Origin: Stramenopiles sp. TOSAG23-2
Lineage: Eukaryota > Sar
Assembly (NCBI GenBank): GCA_900128395.1
Contig: LT649602.1
Span: forward strand, 1-18,652
Reading direction: 5' to 3'
DNA length: 18,652 bases
The position numbers and the translations under genes are program-made. Position 1 is the first letter of the stretch. Each line of letters opens with the position of its first letter. Below the pieces are notes generated by a model. The model saw nothing but the letters and a program-made list of their open reading frames with translations. It did no database searches and was not told where the DNA came from. This document shows, one piece after another, positions 7,763 through 16,246 of this stretch.

Positions 7763-8431
7763 ATGGCGGCAATTGCAAAAGAGACGACAAAATTGGAGGA
7801 TGTAAATAATAATAATGATAATGATGATGATGCTAATAATGATCAAGAAAGAATAGAACAACATAAAAAAGAATTAACCAACATGGTTAGTGAATATGAA
7901 AAACATACAAATGGTGAAATTAAATATAAACAATATGTAGATGAAAATGAAATGCCAGCGATTCGTGAATTAATTGCACGAGATCTAAGTGAACCATATT
8001 CAATATATACATATAGGTACTTTATAAATAGTTGGCCTAATTTATGTTGGTTAGCATATGCTGATGAAAAATTAGTTGGTGTAGTAATAAGTAAAGCAGA
8101 TAATCATCGTGGAAAACGTTTACGTGGTTATATTGCTATGTTAGCAGTTGATTCCAACTTTAGGAAACGACGTATTGGTACAAATTTAGTTAGTTTAACT
8201 ATTAAAGGTATGGAAATTATGAATGCAGATGAATGTGTACTTGAAGCATTGATAAATAATTATGGTGCATTGCGTTTATATGGTAGTTTAGGGTTTGTAA
8301 GAGCAAAACGGTTGCCAAAATATTATTTAAATGGTTTAGATGCATATCGATTAAAATTATATTTGAAAGATCCAATTCATGAATATCAAAAATTAATATC
8401 ACCAACAATTGAAGCGCCATCACCAAGTTAA
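7763..8431 (+). CDS. NAA30: NAA30-like N-alpha-acetyltransferase (NatC catalytic subunit family), atypical motifs
   Basis: A 222-aa GNAT-fold protein. It has an Asn/Asp-rich N-terminal extension (14-27) and a GNAT domain ~53-202. Signature NAA30 segments are LSEPYSIYTYRYF (75-87), RGYIAMLAVDS (121-131), LYGSLGFVR (172-180) and KYYLNGLDAYRLKL (186-199). NatC acetylates the N-terminus of proteins starting Met-hydrophobic, on the ribosome, with the NAA35 and NAA38 partners. Two deviations stand out. The acetyl-CoA motif RxxGxG reads RKRRIG (134-139), with Arg137 replacing the first Gly. The segment usually LETEIxN reads LEALINN (160-166), with Leu163 replacing a conserved Glu thought to act in catalysis. 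Family membership is clear; activity is uncertain. This could be a divergent paralogue. No introns seen; the frame ends with two tandem TAA stops. Confidence 0.88.
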   Translation: MAAIAKETTKLEDVNNNNDNDDDANNDQERIEQHKKELTNMVSEYEKHTNGEIKYKQYVDENEMPAIRELIARDLSEPYSIYTYRYFINSWPNLCWLAYADEKLVGVVISKADNHRGKRLRGYIAMLAVDSNFRKRRIGTNLVSLTIKGMEIMNADECVLEALINNYGALRLYGSLGFVRAKRLPKYYLNGLDAYRLKLYLKDPIHEYQKLISPTIEAPSPS

Positions 8432-8656
8432 TAAAAAAAAGAAAAAACAAAAGAAGGAGGGGGGGAGGGGAGATCGACATTAAAAATATTTCATTCTAAA
8501 TATATATATTATATACGTAAGAGAAAAACACATATAATAATTCTCGGACACCAGTATATTCCTTTAGATACATATAATATATTTTTCTCTTTTTTGGGAA
8601 AACAATATTGAGAAATACCTCTTCTCTCTCCCTCTGATGTCACACATTTTTTCCCT
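8432..8656. other. Convergent spacer with G-rich tract
   Basis: These 225 bp lie between converging genes. A purine tract GAAGGAGGGGGGAGGGGAG lies at 8454-8472, just 3' of the NAA30-like stop, and a pyrimidine-rich run lies near 8617-8635. The G-runs on the plus strand could fold as a G-quadruplex in the 3' UTR and promote pausing or 3' end formation between converging genes. Confidence 0.4.
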
Positions 8657-10297
8657 CTACACTAAATGACCCATACAATCATCCCCATGACAATCTGCAT
8701 GTGGAAATGTACGTGGTACAATAGATACGGCTGTAGTAAAATCATACCATCCATCTACACCAACAGGCCAGCCTAATCTTCTACGATGTCGCATTTCATG
8801 TTCTAAATTAAATTGAGCAACATCAGCTTTTGGTTTAGGGCCTTCAAACTGTGCGTTGATGAAAAATGCGGTCCATCTACCATCTTTAAGTGGTTCTCTC
8901 GATGCTTTATATGTCAATGGGGCAACTTTTGTTAAACGTATTCTTGACCAAAATATTTTTAAATTTAAACATAAACCTTGTGCTACAACACCACATACAC
9001 ATGGTTTATCTGCATTTAATAATCTAAAATCACGACGTATGTTATTACATGAATGTGCATACCACATATCAACAGCAATAGGCTCCACGTTAGTTTTCAT
9101 CGTGATCTCCCCTGTTGTTTGATCAATATCCCATGTCATTTCTGGTGGTGTGATATCTGTCAATACACTCCGCATGTATGTACTTAATGCTGGTAATATT
9201 TCTAAAATTCCAGTAGCTTGACTATGATCTGAATTTGGTGTAATAAGAAAATGTTTTGGTTCTGTCATATTATCCCACCAATATGTGGTATCATCTGGGA
9301 GTAAAAATTCATCCATACCAGCATTAATAACAACTTTTGGTATGCCTTTTAAACGATCGGCAAACCAATATGCATCAATAATCTTTGCCATTTTTAATGT
9401 ATTTGGATCGTCCAAATGTTTAGTGAAATTCAACGCTGTATAATCTTTCAAAGCCCAACTCCATCCCCCATTATATGCACGATAATGATGATGTAAATTT
9501 TGAATCATATTCAATTCATCAAGCACTACAGGTGCCATCATTTTGACACGTTGATTATCTGCAGCAGCTGTTGTCCAAGTTGTCCATCCACGTTTAGATG
9601 CACCAGCAACGCCATATGTTGTTAAATTGATTGATTTATCAATCGTTGGTGCAAAGGTTTGCATAGTATCAAATGCACGTACAGCTGCTTTTGTCATAGG
9701 AAAACGTAACAACCATGTTGGATCACTTGAATCCTTAATAAAATGATCCCATGTAAATGCTATGGTCGCATCTTCCTGTCGTTGCTTTTGTATTGGATCG
9801 GTCGCAAATAATACCGGTTGATTTGGTACTTGAAAAAGTATCCCTGCAACAATACCATTATGTACTGCTTGGTATGCACCAACAATAATATCTTCGTTCT
9901 TTGCATTGTATCCATTTATATCTTCACTATTTTTATTATTTCCACCAGTAATCCATAAAAAACCAAAGTCCGTATGTTGAATTTTCTTCGGAACAATAAT
10001 AACAAGTATGTGCCACCATACTGGACGATCTGAGTCCTTGCTGGTTAGCCATGTTTGTGATGTCATATTTACGAGGTAACCTGTATAATCTTTTGCCATA
10101 ATACGTTTACCAGTATCTTCATATTTATATGTATCGTCCGGTTTATGAACATAATTATATAAACATTGAAAACCAGTGCATGCATCATCATTATTTTCAT
10201 TTATTCCATTATTTTCACTACCATATGCCACTATTTGCTGAAACGATCCAACGAGGAGAAGGAGTAGTACTATTATTATCAATTGATATACTTTCAT
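8657..10297 (-). CDS. Secreted PhoPQ-activated pathogenicity-related / AprA-family protein
   Basis: A 546-aa protein. A clear signal peptide (~1-24, with LIIIVLLLLLVG) predicts secretion or lysosomal delivery. Residues ~40-480 match the PhoPQ-activated pathogenicity-related family, an alpha/beta-hydrolase-like group that includes Dictyostelium AprA, a secreted repressor of proliferation. Family landmarks are PVWWH (92-96), FLWITGG (113-119), the nucleophile-elbow-like GASKRGW (232-238, Ser234), INAGMDEF (324-331, Asp329) and PNSDHSQ (354-360, His358), so a Ser-Asp-His set is present. Other features are Cys pairs (40/45, 433/435) and a Cys-containing C-terminus, likely disulfides, and N-glycosylation sequons such as NMT (77, 343) and NLT (224). 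The family name comes from a bacterial regulon; nothing here shows a role in pathogenicity. The role could be a secreted hydrolase or a signal. No introns seen. Confidence 0.88.
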   Translation of the reverse strand: MKVYQLIIIVLLLLLVGSFQQIVAYGSENNGINENNDDACTGFQCLYNYVHKPDDTYKYEDTGKRIMAKDYTGYLVNMTSQTWLTSKDSDRPVWWHILVIIVPKKIQHTDFGFLWITGGNNKNSEDINGYNAKNEDIIVGAYQAVHNGIVAGILFQVPNQPVLFATDPIQKQRQEDATIAFTWDHFIKDSSDPTWLLRFPMTKAAVRAFDTMQTFAPTIDKSINLTTYGVAGASKRGWTTWTTAAADNQRVKMMAPVVLDELNMIQNLHHHYRAYNGGWSWALKDYTALNFTKHLDDPNTLKMAKIIDAYWFADRLKGIPKVVINAGMDEFLLPDDTTYWWDNMTEPKHFLITPNSDHSQATGILEILPALSTYMRSVLTDITPPEMTWDIDQTTGEITMKTNVEPIAVDMWYAHSCNNIRRDFRLLNADKPCVCGVVAQGLCLNLKIFWSRIRLTKVAPLTYKASREPLKDGRWTAFFINAQFEGPKPKADVAQFNLEHEMRHRRRLGWPVGVDGWYDFTTAVSIVPRTFPHADCHGDDCMGHLV

Positions 10298-10867
10298 TGT
10301 TATAGAAGACTATTTTTATCTATAATAATTTCAATAATTGCTCGAAGAATTTTAAAAAGCTACACAAGAAGAGAGAATCACAATAAAGGATACAAAGAAT
10401 TATATAATTATATTGGAAAGAGTTTAGAGCCACGGGAGTTTTAAATTCTATAATATATAGTTTAATTGTATTGGGAAAGTATTTATATTAAAGTTTACTG
10501 ATATATCTAAATCATAATTTTCAACTAGCTAGTTAATCAAGTGTTTACGTGCTTACCGAGTCTCAGATTGGTTAGGTCGTTCATTATTCGTCGTTGATAT
10601 CAATAGAATATTAAGGAAATAATAGAATAGGATCACAGCAAGGTAACAAAAACAACATGAGAATATGAAGGGGGAAAAAATCTCTGAAAATACCTCCTAA
10701 TATCCTTAAATAATAATCTAGATTAAAAATTCATTACCGCATTTACTACTTTAGTACAGTATGTTATAAATTGTCGTCTGTCGTATCGGGAAAACAAATG
10801 AAAAGTTTCACTGTTTTTAATAAATTATTTATATTTTGGAATATATATATATGGGGTATATTGTCTC
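10298..10867. other. Spacer upstream of the AprA-like gene and downstream of the EF-hand gene
   Basis: These 570 bp of AT-rich DNA should contain the promoter of the minus-strand AprA-like gene and the 3' end of the EF-hand gene. A TA repeat lies at 10842-10852. A stretch at 10561-10580 loosely resembles a tRNA A-box, but no B-box or cloverleaf follows. No ORF seen. Confidence 0.5.
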
Positions 10868-12064
10868 TCAACTGCTAGTTGCATATGAGCAAGCACAAAC
10901 TCGACATACAAGTGTCTTACTTGGATTCATATGCCCACATATAGTACATGTCCATGCATATTTTGCTGTCTCGTTACCTTTTGGTTTCGTGCTTCGTCGT
11001 CTACCTTTGAAATATTTTGGACGCATTGCTGGTGGCAATGCATGGGAACCTTTTCTTACTCCCCTTCTTCGGCTGCCCTTCTCTTTCATTTTTATTTTCT
11101 CAGTCAACGTCATATGCGGTTTACGTATACCTTCATTTGATTTTGATTTAGTTGGTACCTTTTGTACTCCATCACTTGTCGTTTCTGGTACACCTTTTTC
11201 TTCTTCTTCAACTTTATCCAATCCTTGATTTAAAAATGCAAAGGATGATCGATGCAACAATTTATTATTAAAACTTTCTGTATCAATATCCGCTGCATTT
11301 GAATTTAAATGGCCAACCAAATCTTTGAATCTCATAGGTCCTTTTTTAATATTGCTATATTTTTGTTTTGTATTTTCTTGAAATTGAATACGATTGTAAG
11401 TTGCTTGCTCCCAAAAGTCTATGCCCATGATTGCCGCTCGTAAATTAATTTGTAATGACGCGGTAGGCCATAGAAGTATAGGGTATTGTTTTACAAATCT
11501 AGTAAAACGTATGTAATCAACTTCGCCATTGTAATCATTCAACAATGTACTAATGACACCTTCTGTCGCGGGATGATCCTTATACTTTTCCTTGCCATAC
11601 AATGTTTTTATAACTTTTAATATTTCTTTTTCACATAGATATCCGCTTCGATCTGTATCATATAAAACAAACGCTAAACGTAATTTTGCATCATCTTGAA
11701 TTGGTAAGAAATTCCAACAACAAAGAACAAAATTATGAAAATCAATTTCACCTTGATCACTTAAATCGAAGACATGGAACAACTTTTTCGAAAACCTTGT
11801 TTTCGTCATACCTTGTTTCTTTAAGTAATTGAAAAATTCATATTTGCATATATAACCATTATTGTCCGTATCGATCCTTTTAAAACATTCATATAACAAT
11901 TCAATACTTTTCTCATTTAAAGTTAATTGTTTAAAGTTGTCCATGTGGTGTGTATGAATGACTTTGTATACTTGATGACCTGGTGATATTTTTGCATTTA
12001 ACAATCGTTTATTTGACATAAATGATTTTTTCGCAGTAACTAAACATTTAAATAATGTAATCAT
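10868..12064 (-). CDS. EF-hand calcium-binding protein with C-terminal RanBP2-type zinc finger
   Basis: A 398-aa protein. Residues ~50-195 form four EF-hand units of calcineurin-B/recoverin-like spacing. EF1 (65-76, D-T-D-N-N-G-Y-I..E) and EF3 (136-147, D-T-D-R-S-G-Y-L..E) have complete Ca2+ loops. EF2 (100-111) ends in Asn instead of Glu, and EF4 (about 175-186) lacks the first and last ligands, so one canonical site sits in each pair. A low-complexity, Lys/Arg-rich region follows (~285-365, including SRRRG and GRRRS). The C-terminus has W371-x-C373-x2-C376-x3-N380-x6-C387-x2-C390, the RanBP2-type zinc-finger pattern used for RNA or ubiquitin binding. The combination suggests a Ca2+-responsive adaptor, with target unknown. 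The N-terminal 45 residues are basic and could be a targeting segment; Met16 or Met41 are alternative starts. No introns seen. Confidence 0.85.
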   Translation of the reverse strand: MITLFKCLVTAKKSFMSNKRLLNAKISPGHQVYKVIHTHHMDNFKQLTLNEKSIELLYECFKRIDTDNNGYICKYEFFNYLKKQGMTKTRFSKKLFHVFDLSDQGEIDFHNFVLCCWNFLPIQDDAKLRLAFVLYDTDRSGYLCEKEILKVIKTLYGKEKYKDHPATEGVISTLLNDYNGEVDYIRFTRFVKQYPILLWPTASLQINLRAAIMGIDFWEQATYNRIQFQENTKQKYSNIKKGPMRFKDLVGHLNSNAADIDTESFNNKLLHRSSFAFLNQGLDKVEEEEKGVPETTSDGVQKVPTKSKSNEGIRKPHMTLTEKIKMKEKGSRRRGVRKGSHALPPAMRPKYFKGRRRSTKPKGNETAKYAWTCTICGHMNPSKTLVCRVCACSYATSS

Positions 12065-12596
12065 TGTTGTCCGTGGTGTTAATTGTTGTATATTTTATTT
12101 TGCTTTCGTGGTTGGTTCTTCCTTTACTTTATGTCCATATATACGTATATCTTGTGGGTAAATAGTTATATAAAAAAATAAAAAAGGCTGTGGTTATGTT
12201 GTTTTTTTTTGGCTAGGTACAAGCCAGACAATTTTCCAACAAGGCCAACATGGCAATAGCGGCTTTCCAGCTTTCCAGCTTTCCAGGCTTTCTGGCTTTC
12301 CAGCTTTCCAGGCTTTCCACTCTGTTTTGTTCGATCACACCACTGGCACACCAGCACACTATTATATTATATAATACTGTACTTGGCACACAACACTCAA
12401 TCACTCATCAATTTTAGGCACCTTATTATAGCATGGCACATACATACATGCAAAAAACCAGAGTTAGAGTGAAAAAATATTTATTTATAAATATATATGT
12501 CATAATTAAAATTATATAAATTGTATTTACAAATTAAATCATTGATTAAATGAAATAATTATAGTTGATAATATATATATTTAAACTAATGAAACG
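12065..12596. promoter_or_regulatory. Shared 5' region of EF-hand and COQ6 genes, with minisatellite
   Basis: These 532 bp lie between divergent starts. The stretch holds a GC-richer minisatellite (12261-12319, separate entry) inside otherwise AT-rich DNA, plus TA-rich sequence just before COQ6. Two overlapping ~63-codon minus-strand frames here are translations of the minisatellite and not genes. Confidence 0.4.
12261..12319. repeat. GC-richer minisatellite, 8-9-bp units (GGCTTTCCA/GCTTTCCA)
   Basis: Seven consecutive units of 9, 8, 8, 8, 9, 8 and 9 bp follow the consensus (G)GCTTTCCA; one unit is GGCTTTCT. On the minus strand the unit reads GGAAAGC(C)T/A. It stands out from flanking DNA in GC content and resembles in organisation the arrays at 15883-15911 and 16007-16039. 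Confidence 0.92.
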
Positions 12597-14072
12597 ATGT
12601 TGTGTGCTAGTAAAATAATTCATCCGTCACGACGAGTAATATTGTATTCCTCCTCCTCTTCTTCTTCAAGAATAACGACAAAGCGATGGAATACAACAAA
12701 TGCAAATATACCAACAACAACACGTATGTATGATATGGTAATATCTGGTGGTGGTATAGTTGGTGCAGCATTAGCGTGTCGAATTGCTGGATCTACGAAT
12801 CCATTAATGAATACAAGGAGAATTGCATGTCTAGAAGCATTTAAACCAAAGTCGTTTGAAGAAGTTACAAATACTAGTAATATTGATTTGCGTACATATG
12901 CAATAGCACCTAAATCAGCTCGTTTATTGGAAGAGATTGGCGTATGGAATCGTGTTGTTGATAGTGATCGTTGTCAATCATTTTCAAGCATGCAAGTATG
13001 GGATGCTACTGGCTCAGCAGATGGTTTCATAAACTTCAAACACGATAATGAAAGTTTAGGTTATATAGTTGAAAATAATGTATTGCAAGCAGCATTGTAT
13101 GAAAGAATGATGGAATTGCAAGATGAAAATAAACTCGATGTATTATGTCCATCTACTGTTGAAAATATAGAAGAAGTTAATGTTGGTGGTTATGTAGTTA
13201 AAACATCAACGGAGGAAGAAGATTTATTTACAAATTTACTTGTTGCGGCTGATGGTGGCAATTCAAAAGTTAGAAATTTATTAGGATTTGGGAATTGGGG
13301 TTGGAAGTATGAACAAAATGCAATTGTTGCTACTGTTAAATTGGATATGGATGAATTATCAATGGGAGATGAAGCAGAGGAAACGATTGATTTTTTAAGT
13401 GGTCGTTTATGTAAGACATGGCAACGATTTTTACCTACAGGTCCAGTTGCAATTCTTCCATTATGGGATGGAATGGCATCTATCGTATGGTCCAATACAA
13501 TTGAGAATACAAAAATGTTAAAAGAATGTACAAAAGAAGAATTTGTGCTGAAATTAAATGAAGCGTTTCAAGAAAATAATATAGGATCAGAATTACCATC
13601 GTTTTTACCACCAAATCCATTATCATTATTACAATCTAGCAAGCCAAACTTTATCAAAGCGCCAACTATAACTGAATTATGTAGTCCAGTCGTATCCTTT
13701 CCACTACAATTTTCACAAGCTACTACATATGCAAAAAAAGGAGTAGCATTAATCGGAGATGCAGCACATACAGTTCATCCAATGGCTGGACAAGGATTGA
13801 ATTTAGGATTAGGAGATGTTGGTGTACTGTCGAATTTATTAGAAGAAGTTAATGATGTTGGTGGTAATTTTGGTGATGCAAATATGTTGGAAAAATATGA
13901 AAAAGAAAGAAAAGAAGCAAATGTTATAATGGGTGCCTCGTTAGATTTGTTAAAACGAGTTTTTGATTCGCAATCTGTACCATTCCAAGTTGCACGTACT
14001 GTTGGTATGGCAACATTAAATTCAACGCCACTTGTAAAGGAAAGGATAGCAAAATATGCAATGGGGTTGTAA
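12597..14072 (+). CDS. COQ6: Ubiquinone biosynthesis monooxygenase COQ6 (mitochondrial)
   Basis: A 491-aa FAD-dependent aromatic hydroxylase of the UbiH/COQ6 family, which hydroxylates the ring of the coenzyme Q precursor on the matrix side of the inner mitochondrial membrane. The N-terminus (1-43) is Ser/Arg/Thr-rich with no acidic residues and contains a seven-Ser run, a typical mitochondrial presequence. The FAD dinucleotide-binding motif is ISGGGIVGAALA (49-60), the DG motif is AADGGNSKVR (217-226), and the GD motif is LIGDAAHTVHPMAGQG (385-400), followed by LNLGLGD (401-407). COQ6-type segments LRTYAIAPKS (98-107) and WQRFLPTGPVAILPL (275-289) are present. Length and domain order are normal and no key residue appears missing. 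It is intronless as seen, divergent from the EF-hand gene and convergent with the next gene. Confidence 0.95.
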   Translation: MLCASKIIHPSRRVILYSSSSSSSRITTKRWNTTNANIPTTTRMYDMVISGGGIVGAALACRIAGSTNPLMNTRRIACLEAFKPKSFEEVTNTSNIDLRTYAIAPKSARLLEEIGVWNRVVDSDRCQSFSSMQVWDATGSADGFINFKHDNESLGYIVENNVLQAALYERMMELQDENKLDVLCPSTVENIEEVNVGGYVVKTSTEEEDLFTNLLVAADGGNSKVRNLLGFGNWGWKYEQNAIVATVKLDMDELSMGDEAEETIDFLSGRLCKTWQRFLPTGPVAILPLWDGMASIVWSNTIENTKMLKECTKEEFVLKLNEAFQENNIGSELPSFLPPNPLSLLQSSKPNFIKAPTITELCSPVVSFPLQFSQATTYAKKGVALIGDAAHTVHPMAGQGLNLGLGDVGVLSNLLEEVNDVGGNFGDANMLEKYEKERKEANVIMGASLDLLKRVFDSQSVPFQVARTVGMATLNSTPLVKERIAKYAMGL

Positions 14073-14712
14073 AAATTTTTTTGTGTTACATGAACAATTT
14101 ATTTATATTATACGTACGAAAATATAAAAATATTGTGTTGTACATGATATATTTTAAAAAAAGATACATATATAGTCTAGATATCAATATATTATAAATA
14201 TATGACCCATAACAGATAAGATCAGGAGGAATATAAAAAAGACCATAATATTACATAGTACCTAGTTTTACATAATTTTTAATGGTATTTATATGCTATT
14301 TCTACATAGTTTTAAGCTCTTTCCGTATGATCATGTCTCTGAGGAGCAAAAAATTTCCTATGACATAGTTTTCAAAACTAGATCGATTCACTATCTATAA
14401 TTTTATGCCGGAAATCGTCATATAATCGTTTATGCCTGTAGAGTGTTTTTAAACACGAAATTGAAAAAATACGAGTTTTAAACAAATAATATAAGGTGAA
14501 TTGATGTAAATTTGTTGAAGTACAACTTTTTATTTATAATATGATATGCGATTTTGTGTTTAAATTCCTTCCTCGAATTTTTATCTTTACGTGCTTATCA
14601 TAAGTAGAACAAGATGAAAAACACTTTTTTTATACATGTTATCCAAGATTTACAAAAAGTTAATTGGGTATTTTCAACTCATCACACGTAACCCACATAT
14701 TTTTATTTTTTT
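14073..14712. other. Convergent spacer, 640 bp, no gene seen
   Basis: AT-rich DNA between COQ6 and the membrane-protein gene. I see a thrice-repeated (C)TAGTTTT element (near 14271, 14308 and 14363; twice as ACATAGTTTT), a perfect small hairpin TAGTTTT-C-AAAACTA (14365-14379), and a GTGTTTTTAAACAC palindrome-like site near 14440. None forms a recognisable RNA gene. Confidence 0.5.
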
Positions 14713-15510
14713 TTAAGAATTATAAGTTTTTACTTTTCGAAATGTATTTCCAACTACTACTTGCGAGTAATACTGACCATTGAAAAATATTAAAAGAGCA
14801 GTCAAAACTGCAAGAATTGGTTTTGTTCGGCAAGGGCTTTCCCCATCACCATACAGTCCACCTATGTAAATAAACAAAGCAGAAGCTATCAGACCTGGCG
14901 CTCGCACCCATACATTAATGCGAGAGTTCCATACTTTCTCATCTTCATAGTTGATCTTTTTTAATTTCACCAATACCAGCATTATGTAATCCAAGCCACC
15001 TGGCAACCCGCAAATAAAAAATGCAACAAAATTTTGAAGCACGCATGTTGAAATTATTATACCACCACCCCCAATAAACCCACCAAATATAAGGTGATGA
15101 AAATAATCGTCCTTTGTCAAACGGAAACCTAATCCAGGAATCATATGGTATGTGTGTAAAGCAACAATAATGTAAACGGGCTGAAGTGAATAATCTACTC
15201 CTGGTTGTCCTTTCTGACAAGCTTTGATGGGGTCCAACGCTGTTTCGATAACATCTTCTATACAAAATGACGTTACTAATAGATTCGTCATGGCATGCAA
15301 ACTTTTCCATCTCGCAATCTTTCCTAAAGGGAAACGACAAATTAATGTATCTAATACAAATAAAGCATTTAAATAAAACAGTACCATCGTCAAATGTCCA
15401 CCAAGAAGTAACATAGTATCCACTGCTACTGCTGCCAAGCTCATCGTGTTACTATTATTTTGTTCTGTTGGTGACCATGGTAGATTCATCGAGGTTAATA
15501 ATGATGCCAT
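14713..15510 (-). CDS. Polytopic membrane protein with HxxH / DxxxHH motif (TLC-like, tentative)
   Basis: A 265-aa protein. Hydrophobic segments lie at ~25-56, 70-92, 110-127, 138-165 (probably a hairpin), 203-220 and 229-247. Between the third and fourth segments is the polar His/Asp cluster HTYHMIP (119-125) and DDYFHHLIFG (134-143), followed by a Gly-rich turn GGFIGGGG (143-150). His pairs at membrane boundaries resemble the active-site region of TLC-domain (TRAM-LAG1-CLN8) lipid enzymes, but I cannot confirm the family; it may belong to an uncharacterised eukaryotic membrane family. Conserved polar residues within helices (Glu85, Asp86, Glu89) also suggest catalysis or transport rather than a structural role. 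The N-terminus lacks a cleavable signal. Codon use is a little less AT-biased than that of COQ6. No introns seen. Confidence 0.75.
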   Translation of the reverse strand: MASLLTSMNLPWSPTEQNNSNTMSLAAVAVDTMLLLGGHLTMVLFYLNALFVLDTLICRFPLGKIARWKSLHAMTNLLVTSFCIEDVIETALDPIKACQKGQPGVDYSLQPVYIIVALHTYHMIPGLGFRLTKDDYFHHLIFGGFIGGGGIIISTCVLQNFVAFFICGLPGGLDYIMLVLVKLKKINYEDEKVWNSRINVWVRAPGLIASALFIYIGGLYGDGESPCRTKPILAVLTALLIFFNGQYYSQVVVGNTFRKVKTYNS

Positions 15511-15882
15511 ATTTCAATTAAAAGTATATTAAGTAATTCGGTCTTAGTGTATAATTTTTTATTTCCAGATATTATACAAATATACCTTTGTTTGATTATG
15601 CAATTTATAAAATAGTAAGCGATTTTACATTACAATATATATATGAATATATATATTTCTTCTTATTACATATATATAAATAGATTCTGTTTTTTGTTTT
15701 TTTCTGAGGGGCCCTGTGCCCCTGTAACTATACTTCTTCTGGACACCAGATAATTGCAATGCAATTATTATGTGTTTAATAAAAAAAAAATTTACAAAAG
15801 GCCAGTGATCATCCGATTACTGTACCAGATTAGAGGCCGAGTGATGCCATGAAAAAATAGATGAAAAAGTGCAAAATTAAAA

Positions 15883-15911
15883 GCAGGCAGCAGGCCCGGC
15901 AGGCAGCAGGC
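15883..15911. repeat. GCAGGCAGCAGGC direct repeat (two exact 13-mers)
   Basis: The exact 13-mer GCAGGCAGCAGGC occurs at 15883-15895 and 15899-15911, separated by CCG. Internally it is built of GCAGGCA/GCAGGC subunits, giving four units in an A-A'-A-A'' pattern. Confidence 0.92.
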
Positions 15912-16006
15912 TTTCCCGTTATGTTGAACTTCAATAATTAAATTGAGACCTTTTCAAATATATTGAAGAACCCCTTAAATCAATTATCAGGCATTAGCAT
16001 CAGGGA

Positions 16007-16039
16007 GAATGCCAGAATGCCTGGAATGCCAGAATGCCT
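16007..16039. repeat. GAATGCCAGAATGCCT direct repeat (two exact 16-mers)
   Basis: The exact 16-mer GAATGCCAGAATGCCT occurs at 16007-16022 and 16024-16039 with one G between them (period 17). Subunits are GAATGCCA and GAATGCCT(G), 8-9 bp each. The unit resembles the minus-strand unit of the 12261-12319 array (GGAAAGCC). Confidence 0.93.
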
Positions 16040-16246
16040 CTGAAGCTGTAGATTTATTATTGAAAACAACAACGTGGAAACCACCATAATAATAATAATA
16101 ATATTTTTTTTTCCAATTATTCTTCTTTTTTTTTTTTATACATTCTATCACAGTAGCTAGAGCATTTTGTCTACCAGTCTATATTTTGTTGTAAACTATT
16201 TTATACATATCTATATTGAAATACAATACAAAATCTGAAACGAATA

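Larger units (their letters stand above)
15511..16246. promoter_or_regulatory. Shared 5' region of the TLC-like and PPT-like genes, with two repeat arrays
   Basis: These 736 bp lie between divergent starts. They contain TA repeats (15634-15677), a GC hairpin AGGGGC-CCTGT-GCCCCT (15707-15723), two GC-richer tandem arrays (15883-15911 and 16007-16039), an (AAT)n tract (16084-16102) and T-runs (16104-16137). No coding sequence seen. GC-rich patches in such AT-rich DNA could be regulatory or mutational in origin. Confidence 0.4.

Noticed and set aside
8657-10297. Reading the PhoPQ-family gene as a virulence gene
   Set aside because: The name comes from a bacterial regulon; eukaryotic members include a growth-regulating signal, and nothing in the window points to virulence.
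10561-10580. tRNA A-box-like stretch (CTCAGATTGGTTAGG)
   Set aside because: No B-box, no cloverleaf and no matching acceptor stem could be built around it.
12166-12404. Two overlapping 63-codon minus frames with KLES/GKLE repeats
   Set aside because: The apparent protein repeat is just the minisatellite at 12261-12319 translated in two frames.
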